DNA of 60,052 nucleotides from Streptosporangiaceae bacterium NEAU-GS5 (GTDB lineage Bacteria > Actinomycetota > Actinomycetes > Streptosporangiales > Streptosporangiaceae): positions 1 to 60,052 of the forward strand of contig JAGFNW010000046.1 in NCBI GenBank assembly GCA_017592665.1, read 5' to 3'. The first letter of the stretch is position 1. Every line of letters begins with the position of its first letter. Positions 15,968 through 24,508 of the stretch are shown here, piece by piece. The position numbers and the translations under genes were made by a program. The notes under the pieces are model-generated. The model searched no databases and was not told the origin of the DNA. It worked only from the letters and a program-made list of their open reading frames with translations.

Positions 15968-17091
15968 GACGCCATCGCCTTGACCAGGCCGCGCAGCGCG
16001 GCGAAGTCGATCTCGTTGTCCTTGTCGGCGAGGGCTTTGATCGCCGCGAGCAGCACACCAGGTTCACGTGCCCCGGTGAACTCCGCGGTCGCCTTCGGCC
16101 CCCACTGGGACAGCCCGCTGACCGACATCGGCGCCCAGCCCGGCTCCAGCGAGCAGTCGAACAGGTCTCCGTCGGTGTAGTGCTCGAACATCAGCCGGTC
16201 CGGATCCCGCCAGTAGTCGAAGATCTGGCTGCCCTGGATGTGCCGGCCGATACCCCACGAGTGGCGATGGCCGCGCTCGCGCAGGTACTCCCCCGCGGCC
16301 GCCACCTCGTCGAGGTCGGTGAGCTGGTAGGCGGAGTGCACGTATCCGGTGCGCGGCTGCAGCCCCATCGCGAGGGTGTGGTGGTCGGACGGCACGCTGC
16401 CCAGATCGCAGCGCATGAAGGCCATCACCGGCCCGCGCTCGCGCTGCCCGTCCAGGTAAAGGAAGTCACTCACGATCATCCCGAGGGTGTCCAGATACCA
16501 GTCCAGTGCCGCCCGGAATCGGGTGGTGCCGAACACCACGTGGCCGAGCCGCTCGATCTGCGCCGCGCGCCGGGCCGGGCGCTGCGTGGCGTTGGCCCGC
16601 ACCGGCTGGGCGCCGACGTTCAGTGGCAACGGGTGGCGCTCCGGCAACGCCGTCAGCTCGGGCACGCCGTACACGACGCGGACCGGGATCCCGCTCGGAT
16701 CGGCCAGTTCGACGGCGAAGCCGCCGCGGTGCGGTGTTACCCGGGTGTCCGTGGCGCGGGCCAGCCGCTCGAGGTCCGCGCGGGTGTCCGCGGCGAACGC
16801 CGGGCCGGCGAACCGAGAGCCGGTCCCGCGGCGGACCACCAGGCTCGGCGTACCCGCCCAGTGCCCCCGCAACACCAGCGCCTGCGGCGACCGGTCGGCC
16901 ACCACGAACCCGAAGTCGGCCAGGAACCGCTCCGCGCGGGCCAGATCCGGCTTCTCGAACTCCAGCCACGCCAGCCCGGTGATCTTCACCAGCGGGTTGC
17001 GGGACCGTCCGGCGTGCTCCCCGGGCAGCCCTCCCGTCTCGCTGTGCATCGAACCGTGCGGATCGGCCGCACGCTCACTGCGAAGTTCCAT
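15964..17091 (-). CDS. VOC-fold extradiol-type ring-cleavage dioxygenase
   Basis: 375 residues with two vicinal-oxygen-chelate modules (about 35-165 and 180-330). In the second the three metal ligands can be picked out: His in RLGHVVF, His in YVHSAYQL and Glu in LMFEHYTDG, the 2-His-1-carboxylate set of 2,3-dihydroxybiphenyl/catechol 2,3-dioxygenases. First gene of the coupled five-gene operon, directly downstream of the promoter/operator at 17151-17169. Cleavage of a catechol ring next to the hydroxyl pair is predicted; the ring substrate cannot be named. The N-terminal 33 residues are unlike the family, and a start further downstream is possible. Confidence 0.88.
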   Translation of the reverse strand: MELRSERAADPHGSMHSETGGLPGEHAGRSRNPLVKITGLAWLEFEKPDLARAERFLADFGFVVADRSPQALVLRGHWAGTPSLVVRRGTGSRFAGPAFAADTRADLERLARATDTRVTPHRGGFAVELADPSGIPVRVVYGVPELTALPERHPLPLNVGAQPVRANATQRPARRAAQIERLGHVVFGTTRFRAALDWYLDTLGMIVSDFLYLDGQRERGPVMAFMRCDLGSVPSDHHTLAMGLQPRTGYVHSAYQLTDLDEVAAAGEYLRERGHRHSWGIGRHIQGSQIFDYWRDPDRLMFEHYTDGDLFDCSLEPGWAPMSVSGLSQWGPKATAEFTGAREPGVLLAAIKALADKDNEIDFAALRGLVKAMAS

Positions 17092-17150
17092 CTCGATCGT
17101 CCCTCCTCACTCGACTGTTGTCTGTAACGGTCAATCAGTTTTGTGATGAA

Positions 17151-17169
17151 GTATCAGTTTCGATGATAC
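17151..17169. promoter_or_regulatory. Inverted repeat between divergent TetR and catabolic operon
   Basis: GTATCA-GTTTCGA-TGATAC is a perfect 6-base inverted repeat with a 7-base spacer, 60 bases upstream of the dioxygenase start and 123 bases upstream of the TetR start. It suits a TetR dimer repressing both directions. A GTGAT half-site like those near the P450 TetR occurs 7 bases to its left. Confidence 0.55.
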
Positions 17170-17291
17170 GTTCCGTCAAGGGATGCGTCACATGGATCAA
17201 GTGGGATCGGATCGGAGCCGAGCGCCGTCAGGCGCCCGGACGCCCATAAGCGGACGCGGGCTATCGTGGTGCGGACAGCAGGAAGGGCGTC

Positions 17292-17948
17292 ATGGCGCAG
17301 ACGGCGACGACAGGTAAGGCGGCCGGATCGACCCGGCTCGATCGGCGCAAGGCCCGCACCCGGCAGGCGCTCATCGACGCCGCGGTCGGGCTGATCGCCG
17401 AGGGCCGCGGCGAACGGGCCAGCATCCAGGAGATCACTGACGCGGCCGACATCGGCTTCGGGTCCTTCTACAACCACTTCGAAAGCAAGGACGAGCTGTT
17501 CCGGACCGCCTCCGAAGAGGTGCTGGAGCGCTGGGGGCGGATGATCGACCGCGCGTGCGCCGACCTCGGCGACCCCGCCGAGGTGTTCGCGACATCCTTC
17601 CGCATCTCGGGACGGCTCGGCTGGACCCACCCCGACCTGGCCCGCTTCATCACCGGCGCCGGGCTGGATCTGTTGGACATTCCACGGGGCCTGGCCCCCC
17701 GTGCGCTGCGCGACATCAAGCTCGGCCAGGAGGCCGGCCGCTTCACCATCCCGAACGCCGAGGTCGCCCTCAGCACCGTGGCCGGTGCGCTGCTCGGGCT
17801 GCTCCGCGTCCACCAGCAGCAGCCTGAGCAGATCGACGAAACCGCGGTCGACCAACTCGCCGAGGCCATCCTGCGGATGTTCGGCATACCCGCGCGGGAG
17901 GCCAAGCGAGTCGCCGCGCGCGAGCTCCCCGATATCGCCGCCTGGTAG
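17292..17948 (+). CDS. TetR-family regulator of the catabolic operon
   Basis: 218 residues; HTH at about 25-70 (IQEITDAADIGFGSFYNHFES). Divergent from the five-gene catabolic operon, the classical arrangement for a local repressor. It is clearly a paralogue of the TetR at 7831-8478, being alike from RLDRRKARTR through the DPAEVFATSFR.SGRL stretch and in LAPRALRDIK near the middle. The likely operator is the inverted repeat at 17151-17169. The inducer is probably a pathway intermediate or acyl-CoA. Confidence 0.92.
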   Translation: MAQTATTGKAAGSTRLDRRKARTRQALIDAAVGLIAEGRGERASIQEITDAADIGFGSFYNHFESKDELFRTASEEVLERWGRMIDRACADLGDPAEVFATSFRISGRLGWTHPDLARFITGAGLDLLDIPRGLAPRALRDIKLGQEAGRFTIPNAEVALSTVAGALLGLLRVHQQQPEQIDETAVDQLAEAILRMFGIPAREAKRVAARELPDIAAW

Positions 17949-18026
17949 GCGGGGGGTCGCTGGTCGTTGCGGCCATCGCCGCTCGGCGTCGGGCCTCGGC
18001 CCGTCGCCGGCCTCTTCGCCGCCTGC

Positions 18027-18043
18027 GCATGCTGCCCGCATGC
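18027..18043. terminator. Hairpin between convergent genes
   Basis: GCATGC-TGCCC-GCATGC, a 6-bp stem with 5-base loop, lies in the 135-base gap between the convergent TetR (ends 17948) and GH5 (ends 18084) genes. There is no U-tract, as is common in high-GC actinomycetes. A plausible bidirectional terminator. Confidence 0.35.
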
Positions 18044-18083
18044 CGCGCCTGAGCCGGCGACCCCGCGGCCGGACGGCAAGCTG

Positions 18084-20180
18084 TCAGGCGGTCGTGCCGA
18101 TCACCGAGCTTCCGGACTTGGTCACGCGGTACGTCGTCAGGGTGCCACTCCAGAAGTGGAAGGTGAGCGTCACCTGCGCGCCGTCCCTGAGCGCGTTGAG
18201 GAAGTCGGGTTTCAGGGTGATGGCGCCGGCCGCGTAGTCCGGCATGAACGCACCGCTGAACTCCTGGAAGGGCGTCCAGTTGGCGGTCCCGGCGGCGCTG
18301 CCGTCGGCGTACTTCGCCTCCATCGTCGCGAGCACGTCACCGCGGAACTGCGTGGGAACGGTGACGCCGCTGGTCGTACCGGTGGCGTTCGACAGCACCG
18401 GCGGGTCGTACGTGACCACGTTGATCGGCCATGTGACCCCCTGGGAGAACCGGGCCTGCACCGTGGCGTTGACCCCGTACACCCGGCCGCCGGCCAGCCT
18501 GGTCAGCGCGGAGGCGGTCAAGGTGAGCTGGTCGCCGGAGACCGTGTAGTCCGAGCCCTGGGCCAGATCCGTGCTCCCCTGCCGGAGCCCCTGGAACGCG
18601 GTGCCGTTCAGGTTCAGCGTCAGCGTCCTGCCGGTGATCGCGCCGGATTTGCGCAGGAACACCATGTCGCTCGACGCGGTTCCGGACCGCGTCGTCCAGC
18701 TCGACTTGATCTGGGCGAGCAGGCCGGAGTCCCGCCACTGCAGTGTGTTGCGGTTGAGGAAGGAACCGGCGTCCCACAACATCGTGGTGACCTTCTTGGT
18801 CCGGGCCTGGTTGCCGAACTCCTCGAAGAACTTCCTCACCTCGCCGGCCTCGATCACGCCCGGGCGGGTGTAGTCGTAGCTGAGCAGGCCGTACTCGCCG
18901 AGGATGACGGGGATCCCCTTGCTGATGAAGGTGGAGGACATGCGGTCGAAGGCGGCCACCATGTCGCTCTTGGTCTCGGCGTCGAAGGTGGTCTTGCCGG
19001 CGATGTTCACGCTGAACGGCCAGAACCCGTAGTAGTGCACGGTGGCGGCCACGTTGGGGTCATGGAGCGCGCTGAGCGTGCCGGCCAGGCTGTCCATCCG
19101 GGCCTGGTCCGGGGAACTGCCGAGCGGGGGCAGCACGAGCAGACGCGTGGCGTTGTTGCCGCCTGAGGTGCGCACGATGCTGTAGAAGGCCCTGTTGAGC
19201 TCGTCGAGCAGCGGAGCCGCCTGAGCGTCGGAAGCGTTGGTGAACTGCGGCTCGTTCACGCTCTCCAGGGTCAGCCTGGCCGGTTCGTCCTTGAACGCGG
19301 CGGCGATCTGGGTCCAGGTCGCTCTGTATCTGGCGAGCACGTTGTCGTGGTCCGCGGGCATGGCACTGATCCACTGCCACGAGTCGTGGTGGGCGTTGAG
19401 CAGCACGTAGAAACCGTCGGCGAGCGCCCAGTCGACCACCTGTCTGACCCGGGTCATATACGCGGGATCGATGGTGTAGTTCGGCGCGGACCCCTGATGG
19501 TTGCTCCACGTCACCGGGATCCGGACGCTGTTGAAGCCCTGGGCCCTGACCGTGTCGAACATCGCCTTCGTGATCAGTGGGTTGCCCCACGACGTCTCAT
19601 CGGGGATGGCGTCGAGCGTGTTGCCCACGTTCCAGCCGGGCTGCATCGCGGCCACCGTCGCCATTGCGCTGCCGGGAGATGGCGACGGGGAGGGCGTTCC
19701 GGACGGCGGGGGACTGCTCGAAGGTGTGCTCGAAGGTGTGCTCGACGGGGTCGGGCCGACGATTCCGGTGCAGGGAATCCCGTTGAGCGAGAACGACGTC
19801 GGGTTGCTGTTGGCGCCGCTCCAGGAGCCGAGGAACCCGAACGAGACATTGCCGTTCGTCGGGATCGACGCGTTGTAACTGACGTTCGTCGCCGTGACCT
19901 GGGCGCCGGACGATGTGGTCGTCGCGTTCCACACCTGCGTGACGTTCTGCCCGGACGGGAACGTCCAGGTCAGCCGCCAGCCGTTGATCGGGTCGCCGAG
20001 GTTGGCGATGCCGACGCCTGCTTGGAAGTTGCCCGACCATTGACTGGAGACCTCATAGGTCACCCGGCAGCCGGTCGCGGCCTGGACGCGCACGGCGCCC
20101 ATCGCCGCGCCGGCGACGAGCAGGCCGGTGAGGCCGGCCGTAACCAGCCACCGGGCTCTTCCTGAGACGGCGTGTCGCAC
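18084..20180 (-). CDS. Secreted GH5 endoglucanase with N-terminal CBM2 and C-terminal CBM_X2-type modules
   Basis: 698 residues from GTG 20180, which has GGAGGG 5 bases before it; the frame also opens at ATG 20204. Signal peptide, then a CBM2 cellulose-binding module (about 32-135, VTYEVSSQWSGNFQAGV), a Pro/Ser/Thr linker, and a GH5 catalytic domain (~170-480) with acid/base Glu in LESVNEPQF (~309) and nucleophile Glu in VILGEYGLL (~427). Two further beta modules follow, the first like CBM_X2. Predicted extracellular cellulase. It follows GH74 by 39 bases, likely in one operon under the LacI regulator. Confidence 0.93.
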   Translation of the reverse strand: MRHAVSGRARWLVTAGLTGLLVAGAAMGAVRVQAATGCRVTYEVSSQWSGNFQAGVGIANLGDPINGWRLTWTFPSGQNVTQVWNATTTSSGAQVTATNVSYNASIPTNGNVSFGFLGSWSGANSNPTSFSLNGIPCTGIVGPTPSSTPSSTPSSSPPPSGTPSPSPSPGSAMATVAAMQPGWNVGNTLDAIPDETSWGNPLITKAMFDTVRAQGFNSVRIPVTWSNHQGSAPNYTIDPAYMTRVRQVVDWALADGFYVLLNAHHDSWQWISAMPADHDNVLARYRATWTQIAAAFKDEPARLTLESVNEPQFTNASDAQAAPLLDELNRAFYSIVRTSGGNNATRLLVLPPLGSSPDQARMDSLAGTLSALHDPNVAATVHYYGFWPFSVNIAGKTTFDAETKSDMVAAFDRMSSTFISKGIPVILGEYGLLSYDYTRPGVIEAGEVRKFFEEFGNQARTKKVTTMLWDAGSFLNRNTLQWRDSGLLAQIKSSWTTRSGTASSDMVFLRKSGAITGRTLTLNLNGTAFQGLRQGSTDLAQGSDYTVSGDQLTLTASALTRLAGGRVYGVNATVQARFSQGVTWPINVVTYDPPVLSNATGTTSGVTVPTQFRGDVLATMEAKYADGSAAGTANWTPFQEFSGAFMPDYAAGAITLKPDFLNALRDGAQVTLTFHFWSGTLTTYRVTKSGSSVIGTTA

Positions 20181-20219
20181 GGTCCCTCCAAATGTGACGC
20201 GCATGGCAGTGGAGCGGGC

Positions 20220-22523
20220 TCAGTGCCCGCCGCGGCCGACGGGATCGCCGTAGACGATGCCGCGGCCGAAGCCGGTGAGGTAGACGCGGCCGTAGATGTC
20301 GGGGTCACCGGTGAGTGCCTCGGGCAGACCGCCGTACTGGTGCAGGTCGTCGTTGACGCGGACCCAACTCCGGCCCACGTCGTCGGAGCGGAAGACCCCT
20401 CGCTGCCCGCCGACCCGTGCGGCCGCGTAGAGCGCCGGGTAGGTGCGGCCCGGTGCCGCCTTGCCGAAGCCGATGTTGTCGGCGTTCTCCACAGTGGAAA
20501 CACGGGTGAACGTGGCTCCGGAGTCGGTCGACCGCCACAGCCCGTACGAGGTCCAGGAAGCGCCCCCGGCCAGCCAGATGTCACCCTCGCGCCCGGGCAC
20601 CGCCTTGAACCGCACGCCCCAGTTGGTGGCGGGCAGGCCGGTGGCGGCTGACGCGGTGAAACTCGCCCCGCCGTCGGTGCTGACGTAGAACGTGCCGTTG
20701 TTGTACGCGTAGAACTTCATCGGGTCGACCCGGTCGGACGCGATGGTCGCGTTGGCCGGAACCCCTGTCGACGGCGCCCAGGAGGTGCCGAAGCCGACCG
20801 AGTAGACGACCGGCCGGCCCGAGTCGCCCGGCGCCCAGACGAACCGGCTGCCGTCGGCCGCCGCGGCGATGCTGCCGCCGCTGTTGACGCCGTCCGGCTC
20901 GGTGCCCTGGAACCAGGTGGCGCCGCCGTCCGTGGAGAACGCCGCGTGGCTGTCGGCGGGGCGGTCGGAGTCGGTGAAGTCACCGGCCCGTACGATGATC
21001 TTAGGGTTGCGCTCGGCGTAGTCGACGCTGCGGGTGGTGGTGAAGCGCGGGTTGGTGAAGACCGTCTTCGGAGCCACTGCGAGGTCGTCGTGCCGGAACC
21101 CGCCGACGTCGCCCATCGCGGTGACCAGCCGGCCGCCAGGCGGTTTGATCATGCCCTGTACGGCGCCCTCCTCCAGGCCGTCGACCCTCGGTGTGATGGT
21201 GATGACGCCGCCGGAGTCCCAGTCGGTCAGGTTGGTGGTGCCGGAGATGCCGGGTCCCCCGTTGTACAGCATGCGGTCGGAGCTGAACGGGTCGATCTCC
21301 AGCGCCGAGATCACCTGGCCGATATGGGGGACGTAGACCGGCGGGTTGGACTGCTCGCCCAGCGTCATCCAGGGCGTCGGGCTGCTGTCGATGGTGTAGC
21401 GGAGCCTGCGGTTGGGCCAGGCGTCCCAGTCCCAGATCCGCGACCAGGTCGCACCGGCGTCGGTGCTGCGCCAGATGATGCCCTCCGGCCACCACGAAAC
21501 CTGGGAACCCACCATGATCGTGTCGGGGTGGCCGCGGTCCACCGTCAGGCCGGAGTAACCGAAGTAGTCATCGTCGCTGCTCGACGGGACCGGGCTGATC
21601 TGCGTCCACGTGCCCGCGTACTTCCAGACGTCGCCCTTGCCGCCGCCGAACGGGCCGATGGAGTCGGCCGTGGTGATGTAGAGCGTGTGGCTGACCGGGT
21701 CGACCACGCCCCGATGCGGGTAGAAGCCGGTCGGGGTGTCAGGCAACGGCGCCCAGGTCGCGCCGCCGTCGGTGCTGCGGTAGACCGGGTCGCTCTGGTC
21801 GGCGACACCCACATAGATGGTCTTGGTGGTCCTCCCCCGGCCGTCGCCGTCGAACGCCACCCAGACCAGGCCCGGGTCCTCGGCGGTGCCGGTCGTCCGC
21901 GGGTCGTCGCCCGAGTGCGGGAAGCCCGTCACCCGGGCCCACGTGGCGCCCCCGTCGGTGCTGCGCCACAGTCCGTTGCCGGCGGGCGCGCCCAGATACA
22001 GCACCTTGTCGTTGACCGGGTCCACCGCCAGTCGCTCGCCCATGCCCCGGCCGTTCATGTTGCCGCCCAGCGTGAACGGCAGCCGCGTGATCTGCCAGGT
22101 GCGGCCCTGGTCGCGCGAGCGAAGGATGGCGCCGTTGTTGGGGTCGACGCCGTTGGTGTACATCCCGGCCGCCGCCCACACCTTGCCGGCATCGGACAGG
22201 CTGGCGGCGACACTCGCCACCCCCATGTAGCCCCAGTGATCCCAGTCCACCCAGTCCTGCAGCGGCGTCCACGCGCCGGTCGCCCCGTTCCATCGGTACA
22301 GGCCGCCCACATCGGTTCGCGCGTACGCCAGATCCTTCTGGGCCTGGCTGAACACGATCCCGGTGACGAAACCCGTACCGCCGATCTTGACGCTGTGGAA
22401 CGCGTACGGCCTCGGCGCCTGCGCTGAAGCCGCCACCGGTGTGGCGGCGCCGAGCACGATCAGCAGAAGGCAGGTTGCTATCCGGGCGATCCTGTGCCGT
22501 CGTTTCGACGTAGTGGCTGCCAC
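20220..22523 (-). CDS. Secreted GH74 xyloglucanase
   Basis: About 767 residues from GTG 22523, chosen because GGAGG lies 7 bases upstream; a GTG at 22544 is the alternative. Signal peptide, then the two seven-bladed propellers of GH74 with recurrent Asp-box-like blades (RSTDGGATW repeated). The catalytic Asp positions are seen in RTDVGGLYRW (~70) and MGDVGGF (~471). Cleaves the xyloglucan backbone. No cellulose-binding module is attached, so it differs from many GH74-CBM2 fusions. Pairs with the GH5 cellulase for plant cell-wall breakdown. Confidence 0.94.
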   Translation of the reverse strand: MAATTSKRRHRIARIATCLLLIVLGAATPVAASAQAPRPYAFHSVKIGGTGFVTGIVFSQAQKDLAYARTDVGGLYRWNGATGAWTPLQDWVDWDHWGYMGVASVAASLSDAGKVWAAAGMYTNGVDPNNGAILRSRDQGRTWQITRLPFTLGGNMNGRGMGERLAVDPVNDKVLYLGAPAGNGLWRSTDGGATWARVTGFPHSGDDPRTTGTAEDPGLVWVAFDGDGRGRTTKTIYVGVADQSDPVYRSTDGGATWAPLPDTPTGFYPHRGVVDPVSHTLYITTADSIGPFGGGKGDVWKYAGTWTQISPVPSSSDDDYFGYSGLTVDRGHPDTIMVGSQVSWWPEGIIWRSTDAGATWSRIWDWDAWPNRRLRYTIDSSPTPWMTLGEQSNPPVYVPHIGQVISALEIDPFSSDRMLYNGGPGISGTTNLTDWDSGGVITITPRVDGLEEGAVQGMIKPPGGRLVTAMGDVGGFRHDDLAVAPKTVFTNPRFTTTRSVDYAERNPKIIVRAGDFTDSDRPADSHAAFSTDGGATWFQGTEPDGVNSGGSIAAAADGSRFVWAPGDSGRPVVYSVGFGTSWAPSTGVPANATIASDRVDPMKFYAYNNGTFYVSTDGGASFTASAATGLPATNWGVRFKAVPGREGDIWLAGGASWTSYGLWRSTDSGATFTRVSTVENADNIGFGKAAPGRTYPALYAAARVGGQRGVFRSDDVGRSWVRVNDDLHQYGGLPEALTGDPDIYGRVYLTGFGRGIVYGDPVGRGGH

Positions 22524-22695
22524 CGGGGGTTCCTCCGATTCCACCGTGGATTGCCGGGTCGGCGAGGACGAATGTCATCCGCCGCGTTGGGGGACGTCAA
22601 CCGGCCGCCACGGCCGCCACGGCACACCGATCCGCCGGCAGGCGGTCACCAGCCGCGATGTCGACACGGCGATCGCCACGGGGCTCGCGGTTTCT

Positions 22696-22733
22696 GAAAC
22701 TTTCGCTCTGAAAGCGTAGAAATTTCGACGAAA
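22696..22733. promoter_or_regulatory. Cluster of GAAA/TTTC palindromes (candidate LacI operators)
   Basis: Within 38 bases: GAAACTTTC (22696-22704), CTTTC-5-GAAAG (22700-22714), GAAATTTC (22719-22726) and TTTCGACGAAA (22723-22733). The stretch is AT-rich against its surroundings and sits between the divergent GH74 and LacI genes. Odd palindromes of the GAAA-N-TTTC type suit LacI-family dimers controlling plant-polysaccharide genes. Symmetry is seen; binding is inferred. Confidence 0.6.
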
Positions 22734-22796
22734 GTCCGCCCGGTCGCTCCTCGGGTATGGGGGGCTTATCCTGGCGAGCGAGAGCATCTGGCCGGA

Positions 22797-23852
22797 ATGG
22801 GGCAGACATTGCCGGACGCCGCAGCAGATCACGAACGCCTCCGAGGCGACGCCTCCAGACCGGTCACGATCTCGGTGATCGCCGAAACGGCCGGCGTGTC
22901 GACCCCCACCGTGTCCAAAGTGATCAATGGCAGGTCCGGCGTGGCGGCCGACACCCGTGCCCGCGTCGAGGCCGCGATCGACCAGTACGGCTACCGCAGA
23001 CCCACTCGAAGCACCCGTGCCAAACTCATCGAGCTGGTCTTCGGTGAGCTGGCGCACGTCTGGGCGACGGAGATCATCCGTGGCGTCGAGCGGGTCGCCC
23101 GCAAACATGGCGTACGCGTGCTGATCACCGAGTTCGGGCTGCACGAGACCCCGGATCCCGCGTGGCTGTACGACACCGGGTCGCATCGCCCGAGTTGCGT
23201 GATCTCCGTCGCCCAGCTCTCGGCCGAGGACCGCGATCAGCTCAAGGCGCGAGGCATCCCGTTCGTCGTCTTCGACCCCACCAGCGAGCTCCCCAGTGAC
23301 GTTCCCTTCGTCGGCGCCACCAACTGGACCGGCGGCCAGGCCGCCACACGGCACCTGATCGAGCTGGGACACCGCCGCATCGCCATGATCAGCGGACCCG
23401 AGCACATCCAGTTCTGCCGGGCCAGGCTGGCCGGCTACTGGTCGGCCATGGAGGCCGTCGGCCTGCCCCACGACACCGATCTGGTCGTCCGCACCGATTA
23501 CCTCACCCGCGAGGAGGGCCACGCGGCCGCCCGGGCGCTCCTGGCTCGCACCCCCCGCCCCACGGCCATCTTCGCCGGCAACGACCTGCAAGCCATCGGG
23601 GTGTACCAGGCCGCCCGTGAGGCCGGCCTGCGCATCCCGGAGGACCTCAGCGTCGTGGGCTTCGACGACCTCCCCGTGGCCGCGTGGGTCGATCCGCCGC
23701 TGACCACCGTGCACCAGCCACTCACCGCGATGGCCGCCACCGCCACTGAGATCGCCCTGGCCGCCCATCGCGGCGAGGAGGCGACGCAGGTCGGAGTGGA
23801 GCTCGCGACCGCATTCGTGGTCCGAGGCAGCACCCAGCCGCCGGCCGAATGA
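22797..23852 (+). CDS. LacI-family transcriptional regulator
   Basis: 351 residues. LacI HTH and hinge (about 24-75: ISVIAETAGVSTPTVSKVINGR, cut here as the family pattern VSTPTVSKVINGR) followed by a periplasmic-binding-protein-like sensor domain with AIFAGNDLQAIGVYQAARE and VVGFDDLPVA, typical of sugar-binding LacI proteins. Divergent from GH74-GH5, with operator-like palindromes between. Probably represses the two hydrolases until an oligosaccharide released from xyloglucan or cellulose binds. The N-terminal 20 residues may be over-extended. Confidence 0.93.
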   Translation: MGQTLPDAAADHERLRGDASRPVTISVIAETAGVSTPTVSKVINGRSGVAADTRARVEAAIDQYGYRRPTRSTRAKLIELVFGELAHVWATEIIRGVERVARKHGVRVLITEFGLHETPDPAWLYDTGSHRPSCVISVAQLSAEDRDQLKARGIPFVVFDPTSELPSDVPFVGATNWTGGQAATRHLIELGHRRIAMISGPEHIQFCRARLAGYWSAMEAVGLPHDTDLVVRTDYLTREEGHAAARALLARTPRPTAIFAGNDLQAIGVYQAAREAGLRIPEDLSVVGFDDLPVAAWVDPPLTTVHQPLTAMAATATEIALAAHRGEEATQVGVELATAFVVRGSTQPPAE

Positions 23853-23880
23853 CCACCCTCCGTGGGCCGCGCCTGAAGCC

Positions 23881-23909
23881 TTGACATTCGATCGGAGGAA
23901 AGTTATTAG
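23881..23909 (+). promoter_or_regulatory. Consensus-like promoter of hsp20
   Basis: TTGACA (23881-23886), a 17-base spacer and TATTAG (23904-23909) form an unusually good housekeeping-sigma promoter for this genome, 80 bases before the hsp20 start. An inverted repeat (23894-23929) overlaps the spacer and -10, which suggests strong intrinsic strength held in check by a repressor. Confidence 0.6.
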
Positions 23910-23929
23910 TTGAGTTACAAGTTTCCTCC
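23894..23929. promoter_or_regulatory. Inverted repeat over the hsp20 -10 region
   Basis: GGAGGAAA (23894-23901) and TTTCCTCC (23922-23929) are exact inverted copies separated by 20 bases; the symmetry extends three more bases inward with one mismatch. It overlaps the promoter spacer and -10. It does not match the HAIR element (CTTGAGT-N7-ACTCAAG) of HspR or CIRCE of HrcA. It could be an operator for the MerR-type gene downstream, or form an RNA hairpin in the leader. Confidence 0.5.
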
Positions 23930-23988
23930 AGCAGAGAGGTTCGGTTCGGAAGCCGGCACGGCTTCTTGGTCTTCGGAGGTGATGCGCG

Positions 23989-24429
23989 ATGTTGCTTACG
24001 TCGATCGACCCGTTCGTGCAGGAATTCGAGCGCCAGTTTGACCGGCTCAGCCGGCTGGGCTCCGCACAGAGCACCGGAGCGGCGATGCCCATGGACGGCA
24101 TCCGCCGCGCCGATGACGTGGTGCTCCGATTCGACCTGCCGGGCATCGACCCGGCCTCGGTCGAGGTCACCGTCGACCGCGGCGTGCTGACCGTCTCCGC
24201 CCGCAGGGAAGAGGAGCACGGCGAGGGCGAGCGCCTGTTCGTCCGCGAACGTCTGATGGGCACGTTCACCCGCAGGGTCTACCTGTCCGAGCACCTGAAC
24301 GCCGAGGCCATCGAGGCCGCCTACACCAACGGCGTCCTGGCGGTCCGGATCCCGGTAATGGAGAAGGCCAAGCCACGCAAGATCGAGATCCAGACCGAAG
24401 GCAACGGCCAGCGGGCCATCCACGTCTGA
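23989..24429 (+). CDS. Hsp20 / alpha-crystallin small heat shock protein
   Basis: 146 residues; GGAGGTGA precedes the ATG. The alpha-crystallin domain runs about 40-130 (VVLRFDLPGIDPASVEVTVD ... TNGVLAVRIPV), ending with the conserved GVL.V.IP strand. An ATP-independent holdase that keeps denatured proteins soluble; in mycobacteria the relative HspX is a major DosR-dependent dormancy protein. Strong promoter with an overlapping inverted repeat upstream; an HspR-like MerR gene lies 79 bases downstream. Confidence 0.95.
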   Translation: MLLTSIDPFVQEFERQFDRLSRLGSAQSTGAAMPMDGIRRADDVVLRFDLPGIDPASVEVTVDRGVLTVSARREEEHGEGERLFVRERLMGTFTRRVYLSEHLNAEAIEAAYTNGVLAVRIPVMEKAKPRKIEIQTEGNGQRAIHV

Positions 24430-24508
24430 GGTCGATGATGCGCCCCCCGGAGACCCGGCCTCAGGCACGCGGGCTCCGAGGGGCGCAGGTCGAAAGTGAG
24501 GCGACATA

